From: Dehalogenimonas sp. 4OHTPN
Lineage (GTDB): Bacteria; Chloroflexota; Dehalococcoidia; Dehalococcoidales; Dehalococcoidaceae
Direction: 5' to 3'
Assembly: GCF_040448695.1 (NCBI RefSeq)
Contig: NZ_CP159307.1
Coordinates: 248,001 to 312,000 of the forward strand
Length of the DNA stretch: 64,000 bases
A program made the translations under genes and the position numbers. Within the stretch, counting starts at the first letter, position 1. Every line of letters begins with the position of its first letter. Under the pieces are notes generated by a model. The model was not told the origin of the DNA, did no database searches, and was given only the letters and a program-made list of their open reading frames with translations. Positions 57,717-64,000 of this stretch are shown in pieces.

Positions 57717-58382
57717 ATGAAGCTGTTCCTCGATACCGCCAACATCAACGAAATCAAAAAAGGCGCCGCCATGGGTGTGGTGCACGGCGTGACCACCAAC
57801 CCGTCGCTCGTTGCCAAAGAAGGCCACAAGGATTACCAGTCGGTGGTGCGGCAGATCGCCGCTATCATCCCCGCCGGGGCCCCCATCTCCGTTGAAGTTG
57901 TCAGCACCTCGGTCGCCGATATGGTCGCCGATGGCAAACGCTTTTTCAAATGGTCGCCGGAGAACGTGGTGGTCAAGCTGCCGACCTCGGCGGAAGGCCT
58001 TCAGGCGACGCGCGAGTTGGCCAAAGACGGCATCAAGGTCAACATGACGCTGTGCTTCTCCGCCAACCAGGCGCTGCTGGCCGCCCACGCCGGCGCCGCC
58101 TTCGTCAGCCCGTTCGTCGGCCGCCTCGACGACATCGGACATGACGGCATGGCGCTGGTCAAGGATATTCTCGATATTTACAGGAACTACGGATTTAAGA
58201 CCGAGGTCATCGCCGCCTCAATCCGGCACCCGCTGCACTGCGTCCAGGCGGCCAGGATGGGCGCCCATATCGCCACTATACCTTATAAAGTACTTGAACA
58301 GATGCTGAAACACCCGCTGACCGACATCGGCATCGAACGATTTTTAGCCGACTGGAAAGCAAGCGGCGCGTCAAACCAGTAA
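57717..58382 (+). CDS. Transaldolase/fructose-6-phosphate aldolase family
   Basis: A 221-residue short transaldolase. [15 protein letters not shown] and [15 protein letters not shown] form the N-terminal signature, [13 protein letters not shown] holds the Schiff-base lysine, and [17 protein letters not shown] is the phosphate-binding region. The length matches the FSA/MipB-like subfamily, so either a transaldolase or an F6P aldolase is possible. GCAGGAG lies upstream. It follows pyrG by 48 bp. Confidence 0.93.
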   Translation: MKLFLDTANINEIKKGAAMGVVHGVTTNPSLVAKEGHKDYQSVVRQIAAIIPAGAPISVEVVSTSVADMVADGKRFFKWSPENVVVKLPTSAEGLQATRELAKDGIKVNMTLCFSANQALLAAHAGAAFVSPFVGRLDDIGHDGMALVKDILDIYRNYGFKTEVIAASIRHPLHCVQAARMGAHIATIPYKVLEQMLKHPLTDIGIERFLADWKASGASNQ

Positions 58383-58395
58383 TTAGGAGAACTCC

Positions 58396-59745
58396 ATGTC
58401 CGAAATCGACCCCATCAACAGTATCGAACCGGTAGAAGTCCGCCCGGAACCCCCCGCCCCTCCCCCGCCTCCGCCTCCGCTGGGCCTGTCAACCCTGGAG
58501 ACGATGAGCCGGGAAGACCTGCTGGAGCTGGCCAAGCGGATGAAGCTCACCGGCGTCACCGGCGCCAAGAAGCAGGAGATCGTGCTGCGGCTGCTGCAGG
58601 CCTCCACCGAGCAGCAGGGCAACATCTTCTGCTCCGGCATCCTGGAGATCATGCCGGACGGCTACGGCTTCCTGCGCCAGGCCTCGCTCCTGCCGTCGAA
58701 CTCGGACATTTACATTTCCCAGTCGCAGATCCGCCGCTTCGGCCTGCGGACCGGAGATATGATCATCGGCCAATCGCGGCATGCCAAGCCGGGTGAAAAG
58801 TACTATTCGCTGCTCCGGGTCGAGGCCATAAACGATCTCAATCCGGACGTCGCCAAGCAGCGGCCGCACTTCGGCTCCTTGACGCCGACCTTCCCGGACA
58901 AGATGATCAATCTGGAGATCGAACCCCTCCAGCTTTCGACCCGCCTGATCAATCTCATCGCCCCTATCGGCCGCGGCCAGCGCGGCATGATCGTTTCCCC
59001 GCCCAAGGCCGGCAAGACGATGCTTCTCAAAAACATCGCCAACGCCGCCACCGGCAACTACAACGACATCCACCTGATGGTCGTTCTCATCGGAGAGCGG
59101 CCGGAAGAGGTTACCGATATGCGCCGCTCCGTTAAAGGTGAGGTCATGGCCGCCACCTTCGACGAGGCGGTGGAGAACCAGACCCGCGTCGCCGAGCTGG
59201 CGCTGGAGCGCGCCAAGCGCATGGTGGAGTCCGGCAAGGATGTGCTCATCCTCCTTGACGGCATCACCCGCCTCACCCGCGCCTACAACCTGGCCATGCC
59301 GCCTTCCGGCCGCACTCTCTCCGGCGGCCTCGACCCGGTCGCCCTGCACCCGGCCAAGAAGTTCTTCGGCGCGGCCAGGAACACCGCCGAGGGCGGTTCC
59401 TTGACCATCATCGCCACCTGCCTGGTGGACACCGGCTCGCGCATGGATGATCTCATTTATGAAGAGTTCAAGGGCACCGGCAACATGGAGCTCCACCTCG
59501 ACCGCCGCCTGGCCGAACGCCGGATCTTCCCCGCCTTTGACATTCCCCGTTCCGGCACCCGCCGCGAAGAGCTTTTGATGTCGGACACCACCTTCCGCCA
59601 GGTGCAGCTGCTTCGCCGCATGGTCGCCCTCATCGCCGATGACGCCACCCACTTCGCCGAGGTCACCGAGCGCGTCCTGGACAAGCTCAAGAAGTCCCGC
59701 AACAACGTGGAATTCCTGGATAACCTCCAGCGCGGCAAGGAGTAG
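58396..59745 (+). CDS. rho: Transcription termination factor Rho
   Basis: A 449-residue Rho. A Pro-rich N-terminal extension ([13 protein letters not shown]) precedes the Rho_N SAP-like region; the RNA-binding OB domain has [18 protein letters not shown], and the RecA core has the P-loop SPPKAGKTM near residue 203 and [15 protein letters not shown]. The hexamer terminates untranslated transcripts. The short N-terminal insert is compatible with high-GC phyla. AGGAG lies upstream of the ATG. Confidence 0.97.
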   Translation: MSEIDPINSIEPVEVRPEPPAPPPPPPPLGLSTLETMSREDLLELAKRMKLTGVTGAKKQEIVLRLLQASTEQQGNIFCSGILEIMPDGYGFLRQASLLPSNSDIYISQSQIRRFGLRTGDMIIGQSRHAKPGEKYYSLLRVEAINDLNPDVAKQRPHFGSLTPTFPDKMINLEIEPLQLSTRLINLIAPIGRGQRGMIVSPPKAGKTMLLKNIANAATGNYNDIHLMVVLIGERPEEVTDMRRSVKGEVMAATFDEAVENQTRVAELALERAKRMVESGKDVLILLDGITRLTRAYNLAMPPSGRTLSGGLDPVALHPAKKFFGAARNTAEGGSLTIIATCLVDTGSRMDDLIYEEFKGTGNMELHLDRRLAERRIFPAFDIPRSGTRREELLMSDTTFRQVQLLRRMVALIADDATHFAEVTERVLDKLKKSRNNVEFLDNLQRGKE

Positions 59746-59769
59746 GCTGGCATAACATCCTTTGGTGTC

Positions 59770-59789
59770 ATTCCGGCGAAGGCCGGAAT
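59770..59789. repeat. Dispersed palindrome (ATTCCGGC type) 1
   Basis: Perfect 8-bp arms ATTCCGGC/GCCGGAAT with a 4-nt loop, 25 bp after rho. Confidence 0.7.
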
Positions 59790-60212
59790 CCAAAAAGCCA
59801 TGGCTAATATTAAAGAAGCCGCCGCCCTGTGCGTGGACAGCGCCGAAGAGGAAGCATCTTCCAGCGGTCCGTTGCGGGCGATCACCTGGTTAGGGTAGTG
59901 AAGCAAGGGTATCGTTATAGACACCCAAATCCAGTATCTTGAATTTACTGGCGCCATTCCGAAAGATATCGTTGCAAAAACAGCATAACATCCCCCATTG
60001 TCATTCCGGCGGAAGCCGGAATGACATAATGGCTGTCTATAATGGCTCCACGCAAACGATACTGAATCGTCACTCTACATAATATCTTCGTCCCTAACAC
60101 CCCGCCCCGCCGCCCGTTATATCATCTGAAGATGAGTGCTGGTCTGGCGGATAGCCGACCTGGCGGCCGCAAGCTGGTACCATCGTACTCCCGCAAAGCC
60201 GGTCTAAACCTA
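59790..60212. other. Intergenic region without a recognised gene
   Basis: About 420 bp. It contains a 32-codon frame from ATG 59800 ([18 protein letters not shown]), no Shine-Dalgarno site and no recognisable similarity. The palindrome at 59999 interrupts it. A segment at 60168-60212 resembles parts of a c-di-GMP-I aptamer but lacks the closing strand. Confidence 0.4.
59999..60026. repeat. Dispersed palindrome (ATTCCGGC type) 2
   Basis: Perfect 12-bp arms TGTCATTCCGGC/GCCGGAATGACA around GGAA. Confidence 0.75.
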
Positions 60213-60240
60213 TTGACACCCGTGGTATCATTGATACTAG
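60213..60240 (+). promoter_or_regulatory. Promoter of the surface-protein gene
   Basis: Perfect TTGACA (60213-60218), 16-nt spacer and TACTAG (60235-60240). The -10 match is weak; the start would be near 60247. Confidence 0.5.
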
Positions 60241-60435
60241 TGCAGGTATAAGTCCGTGCACTGCTTGGCTTTACGCATATTTCTTAGATTAATTAAGAAA
60301 GGCAGGTGATGGGATTAGAAAGATGAGCCGCAAGGCAAAACTAGCAACCATTGCTACCCCATAGTCTAAGGGAAATAACCAAAACCGATAGACAATAACC
60401 ATAAAAATATATTGAAAGGTTAACCGAAAGGTCGA
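60239..60435 (+). promoter_or_regulatory. Structured 5' leader of the surface-protein mRNA
   Basis: About 190 nt of non-coding leader with four foldable elements: AGTGCA/TGCACT (60239-60262), TTTCTTA/TAAGAAA (60280-60300), a GCC-GCAA-GGC tetraloop hairpin (60327-60336) and TAGCAA/TTGCTA (60342-60356). The last two lie inside ATGGG (60309-60313)/CCCAT (60358-60362), forming a potential three-way junction. An A-rich, probably unpaired stretch and GAAAGG lead into the ATG. Likely role: message stability or translation control. Confidence 0.5.
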
Positions 60436-63345
60436 ATGAAAAAGTTAAACAAAATCTTTAGCATCCTGCTGACCGCAGCGATCATGACCAGCATGCTGGT
60501 CACCGGCGCTATTCCGGTCGGCGCCGCTGACAATGCCTGGGGCGAATTCGCTGTACCGAAAGCAACCAGCGAAGTTATGCCCAATGATCTCACCGGCACT
60601 GGTCTCCTGACCATGGCAATCGACGGCACCCTTTACGCTTACGTCACTGACGGAACTGCCAAATTGGCCAAGTCCGTTGACGGCGGCAAGAAGTGGACCA
60701 CCGTTGCCGCTCCCGTAAACGCTCCTATCGCGGCCATCTTCTGCTCTCCTTCCGAGGCTAATGTCCTGTACATTGCCCAGGGCAACACCGTCTACAAGTC
60801 CACCGACAGCGGCGCTACCTTCGCCACCCGCGGCACTGTCCCGGCTGGTGAAGTTGTAACCTCCGTCGCCGCCGCCCTCGCTGCCGGCAGCTACAAGATC
60901 ATGATCGGCACCGCCGACGATCCGGCTGTTGTTGGCGATGTTCCCGGTAACACCTACTATCAGAACGAAGGCGATTTCTTCCTGTCCTTCACCGCCTTCG
61001 GCCAGTTCCAGGCTGTTGCTGCCAACTTTGATGTTATGGCCATCAAACTCTCGCCCAACTTCGCTACCGATCAGGGTATCGTTGTCTTGGCTTCCGATGG
61101 CACCAACGTTGAAGCCCACTTCAGCACCGCCGGCGGCGTCTTCGGCGCTTCGCTGAAGAAAGCTGTCATCCCTGTGGCCGCAGCTACAACCGTTGCCATC
61201 GCTTTCCCGGCTGAGTTTGCCATGCCCGCCTCCACCATTTTCTACGCTGGTGTTGGCGACGGCGCTGGCGCTAGCCCCAACTCCGGCGTTTACCGTGTGG
61301 TAGCCGCCGCCGCCTCTTCCGCTTCTCTTTCCACTATCACCATGCTCGGCGGTAACTTTGACATCGTCAGCCTTTCCGCCTCCGGTTCCTACGCTGGCAC
61401 CGGCACTGTCTTCGCCGGTACCGCTGACGGTAAAGTCCGCAGGAGTTCTGATTCCGGCGGTACTTTCGCTAACCAGTCCAAGGGTCTCGGCAACACCACC
61501 GGCGCAGTCTTTGTCGTCATGGCTGGCGATTACGCCACCTCCGGCAAAGTCTACGCCCTTCAGGCCGCTGGTGCTGCTGATGACGAGTCTGGTTTCTTCG
61601 TCTCCACCAATCAGGGTTCACGCTTCAACGCGATATCCCTGCTGAACAGCACCATCGCCACCATCAACGATGCCGCCTTTGCCGCCAACGGTGACGTCTA
61701 TATGGTCACCGCCGCGACCGGTGGCGTCCTCAGCCTGTGGCGCTACATGGGCGGTTGGGAACGTGTCCAGAGCGGCTTCGCTGCCGGCACCATGATGGAC
61801 ATTGAGATCTCACCGAACTATGCCACCGACAAGGCTGTCTTCTTCATCGATGGCGCTAACAAGATCAATGTTTCCTCCAACAACGGCGAAACCTTTGCCG
61901 CCCAGTCCTCCGCTTCCACCGTCACCATCGTTGACTACGAAGTCATCGACCTGATGACCTTCGTTGTTGCCGGTGCCACCGGTATGCAGCGGACCACCAA
62001 CAACGGTTTCATCTGGAACACCGTCAGCACCGCCAACATTCTGGCCTTGGCTCGTTCCTCCGATGGTACCGCTCTGGCTGGTCTGACCTCAGCCGGCGCC
62101 ATCACTCGCTCCACCGACCTCGGCGCCACCTGGTCAACCGCCACCACTTCTGTTTTGGCTGGCGCGAACAAGTTCACCTTCCAGAACGGTTCCACCAATG
62201 TCCTTTGGGCTACCACCGGCGGCGGCGGTCTTTACAGCATTGACCTGGCCGCCACCACCGTAGCTTGGAGCGCCAATAAGGTGGTTTCGGGCACCGCTTT
62301 TGATTCCGCTGGTCATATGACCATAGGCATGGGTATCGCCTCCGGCGCTGCTCCTGCCGGGCAATCCGTAACATACGGTATCTGCACTGACATCATGGCT
62401 CGTAAGATTAGCACCGGCAGCCTTTCTGGCTTCATCGCCTTCTCAGGTTTCACCGGTGCCTCTGCCCTTTACATCCAGCCTGCTGCTGGTGCCAACAAGC
62501 TGTGGGTCATTGCTGATGGAAACAAACTCTTCTCTCTGACCGACCAACTGGCTGTTGCCGTTTCCGGCGTTGCTGTGGGATCTTTCACCACTTCTAAGGC
62601 TGTCATTAATTGGGCTGCTGTTGCTGGCGCCGATCGCTACGCTGTGGCTTTCCAGCAGGGCAGCACCGCTTTGACCGATCCCTACACTGCCACCATGGCT
62701 TCCAGCACTGTCTCCGGCACTACCTACACTATTGGTGCTGATCCCGGTGCTGTTGGCGCGCTCGCTTCCAACACAACTTACACTGTCAGCGTTTGGGCCG
62801 TTCGCGCCCCAACCGGCACTGACACCAATGCTCCTCGCGTCTCCTTCGCTGGCTCAGTGACTTTCTCCACTCAGCCTGCTGTTCCTCCGCCTCCGGTTGG
62901 CTTGGCTCCTGCTCCGGCCGCCACTGGCATTCCCACCATGCCTTCCTTCCAGTGGGGCGCCATCGCCGGTGCTACCAGCTACGAGCTTGAACTCTCCACC
63001 TCCCCCACCTTCAGCCCGCTGACTGGCACCAAGATCACCGCCACCGTCCCGGCGGCCGCCTGGACCGGCACCGCTCTGGCCAACAACACCGTTTACTACT
63101 GGCGCGTTCGGGCCATCACCGCCACCGGCACCTCTGACTGGGTTGTCAGCACCTTCACTACCGTCGCTGCCACCCCGACCACTCCTCCGGTGACCATCCC
63201 GACCTCTCCGGTAGTCACCCCGACCGTGACCGTGGTCATCCCCGACACTGAGACCCCGACCTACATCTGGGCCATCATCGGCGTCGGCGCTCTGCTCACT
63301 ATCCTGGTCGTTGTCCTCATCGTCCGCACCCGCCGCGTCGTCTAA
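60436..63345 (+). CDS. Surface-layer-like protein with propeller repeats and C-terminal anchor
   Basis: A 969-residue secreted protein. The N-terminal 31 residues are a signal peptide with probable cleavage after GAA or near it (ITSAMLV... type; VTGAIPVGAADN at the junction). Residues about 35-700 hold BNR/sialidase-like blades (STDSGATFATRG, SSDSGGTFANQS, SSNNGETFAAQS, STDLGATWSTA). Two fibronectin-like domains follow (about 700-790 and 815-905), then a Pro/Thr linker and a C-terminal helix YIWAIIGVGALLTILVV with a basic stop RTRRVV. It has no SLH domain and no sortase motif. It matches the type of putative S-layer protein known in Dehalococcoides. Gene codon use is skewed toward GCC/GCT/ACC, suggesting very high expression. 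Confidence 0.85.
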   Translation: MKKLNKIFSILLTAAIMTSMLVTGAIPVGAADNAWGEFAVPKATSEVMPNDLTGTGLLTMAIDGTLYAYVTDGTAKLAKSVDGGKKWTTVAAPVNAPIAAIFCSPSEANVLYIAQGNTVYKSTDSGATFATRGTVPAGEVVTSVAAALAAGSYKIMIGTADDPAVVGDVPGNTYYQNEGDFFLSFTAFGQFQAVAANFDVMAIKLSPNFATDQGIVVLASDGTNVEAHFSTAGGVFGASLKKAVIPVAAATTVAIAFPAEFAMPASTIFYAGVGDGAGASPNSGVYRVVAAAASSASLSTITMLGGNFDIVSLSASGSYAGTGTVFAGTADGKVRRSSDSGGTFANQSKGLGNTTGAVFVVMAGDYATSGKVYALQAAGAADDESGFFVSTNQGSRFNAISLLNSTIATINDAAFAANGDVYMVTAATGGVLSLWRYMGGWERVQSGFAAGTMMDIEISPNYATDKAVFFIDGANKINVSSNNGETFAAQSSASTVTIVDYEVIDLMTFVVAGATGMQRTTNNGFIWNTVSTANILALARSSDGTALAGLTSAGAITRSTDLGATWSTATTSVLAGANKFTFQNGSTNVLWATTGGGGLYSIDLAATTVAWSANKVVSGTAFDSAGHMTIGMGIASGAAPAGQSVTYGICTDIMARKISTGSLSGFIAFSGFTGASALYIQPAAGANKLWVIADGNKLFSLTDQLAVAVSGVAVGSFTTSKAVINWAAVAGADRYAVAFQQGSTALTDPYTATMASSTVSGTTYTIGADPGAVGALASNTTYTVSVWAVRAPTGTDTNAPRVSFAGSVTFSTQPAVPPPPVGLAPAPAATGIPTMPSFQWGAIAGATSYELELSTSPTFSPLTGTKITATVPAAAWTGTALANNTVYYWRVRAITATGTSDWVVSTFTTVAATPTTPPVTIPTSPVVTPTVTVVIPDTETPTYIWAIIGVGALLTILVVVLIVRTRRVV

Positions 63346-63375
63346 CTTAAACACTTAGACAAATCGGTTGGATAA

Positions 63376-63412
63376 AAGGGAGCCCCCGGCAACGGGGGCT
63401 CCCTTCTTTTGT
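63376..63412 (+). terminator. Intrinsic terminator of the surface-protein gene
   Basis: A perfect 13-bp stem AAGGGAGCCCCCG/CGGGGGCTCCCTT with a GCAA loop, followed by CTTTTGT. Confidence 0.9.
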
Positions 63413-63440
63413 CCCTCTCCCGCTTGGCCGCGGGAGAGGG
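63413..63440. repeat. Palindrome after the surface-protein terminator
   Basis: An 11-bp inverted repeat CCCTCTCCCGC/GCGGGAGAGGG with a 6-nt loop. A dispersed repeat or second terminator-like hairpin; no T run follows. Confidence 0.65.
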
Positions 63441-63495
63441 TAGGGTGTAGCGGCAGCGCCCATAATGTAGAATGTTGAATACTGCCAGAAAGCCA

Positions 63496-64000
63496 ATGAC
63501 CACCGGATACGTATTCCATCATTCATTCCTGGAACATGACACCGGCGCCGGCCACCCGGAGACCGCCGCCCGGCTGGAAGCCGTAATGTCCCGACTGAAA
63601 TCCGAAGGCTTACTTGAGCGGCTGGCCCTCATCGAGGCGCGACGAGCGGCGGAGGCGGAACTTGCCGCCGTTCACAGCCGGGGCTACATCTCCAGGCTCA
63701 AGGAGATCTGCGCCGCAGGCGGCGGCTGGCTGGACGCCGACACGCCGGTCTCAAAAAAGTCCTGCGAGGCCGCGGAATATGCCGCCGGAGGCGCTGTGGC
63801 GGCCGTAGAGGCGGTGATGGGCGGCGGTGAGGGCATTCCCTCGTGCTTCGCCCTGGTCAGGCCGCCAGGGCACCACGCCTTCGCCGGGGAGGGCGGCGGC
63901 TTCTGCCTTTATAACAACATCGCCATAGCCGCGCGGTACGCCCAGTCCCGCTACGGGCTGAGGCGGCTCGCCATTATAGATTTCGACGTCCACTTCGGCA
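63496..64000 (+). CDS. Histone deacetylase-family protein (partial, 3' end missing)
   Basis: The first 168 codons of a class II HDAC/acetylpolyamine amidohydrolase-like protein. YVFHHSFLEHDTGAGHPETA opens the arginase-like fold; VRPPGHHAFAGEGGGFCLYN carries the paired active-site histidines and glycine loop; IIDFDVHFG has the zinc-binding Asp-x-His. It removes acetyl groups from small amines or proteins. The gene runs off the right edge. Confidence 0.9.
   Translation, partial: MTTGYVFHHSFLEHDTGAGHPETAARLEAVMSRLKSEGLLERLALIEARRAAEAELAAVHSRGYISRLKEICAAGGGWLDADTPVSKKSCEAAEYAAGGAVAAVEAVMGGGEGIPSCFALVRPPGHHAFAGEGGGFCLYNNIAIAARYAQSRYGLRRLAIIDFDVHFG

Noticed and set aside
59800..59898. 32-codon open frame after rho
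   Set aside because: No ribosome site, no recognisable domain, and it lies between dispersed palindromes; probably chance.
60327..60362. Fluoride or c-di-GMP riboswitch in the surface-protein leader
   Set aside because: GGTGATGGG and GCAAGGC are suggestive, but the conserved core of neither class can be assembled in the right order.

Overview
The window reads as ordinary chromosome of a GC-rich bacterium. The gene set suggests Chloroflexota, class Dehalococcoidia (Dehalogenimonas/Dehalococcoides-like): a GroEL without a Gly-Met tail, a stand-alone hypABFCDE cluster, a 46-residue DUF5679 protein, a NurA-HerA pair, an ArsM next to a Cys-rich AbrB protein, and a large propeller-type surface protein with a C-terminal membrane anchor. 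This placement is inferred from remembered gene content; no 16S rRNA gene or search was available.

Layout. 1-5 kb: partial radC diverging from dnaE, then two small dnaE followers. 4.9-11 kb: a mostly minus-strand block (2H phosphodiesterase, amidohydrolase, Mop protein, DrrAB-like ABC exporter, patatin, GNAT acetyltransferase). 11-14.9 kb: a HerA-NurA DNA-end-processing operon with two uncharacterised proteins between the two enzymes. 15-22 kb: MBL hydrolase, YajQ, LysE exporter, a GIY-YIG gene embedded in inverted REP-like palindromes, metF, a probable small structured RNA, a NatAB-like ABC exporter and ribosomal protein L25. 22-29 kb: HlyIII, five tRNA genes, small membrane proteins, an RND exporter with two TetR regulators and the DUF5679 protein. 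29-36 kb: MarC, an unrecognised 332-residue protein, GGCT-like protein, M16 peptidase, tsaD, and groESL behind a CIRCE variant. 36-42 kb: the complete hydrogenase maturation operon hypA-B-F-C-D-E. 42-52 kb: CorC-like protein, orphan DUF2344, histidine phosphatase, tilS, arsM plus AbrB, nicotinate phosphoribosyltransferase, purH and purM. 52-56 kb: the heat-shock operon cbpA-hspR-clpC. 56-60 kb: pyrG, transaldolase, rho. 60-64 kb: a long structured leader and the surface-layer-like gene, then the start of a deacetylase.

Signals beyond gene content: at least six genes have a clear -10 box 6-7 nt before an ATG or GTG and no Shine-Dalgarno site, which predicts leaderless mRNAs. Two genes (purM and the HlyIII gene) appear to start at an AUC codon behind a well-placed Shine-Dalgarno site. 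The groESL CIRCE element carries the same changed base pair in both arms. Two heat-shock promoters share an 11-mer. The surface-protein leader folds on paper into a multibranch structure. No CRISPR array, insertion sequence, prophage or rRNA operon was seen.
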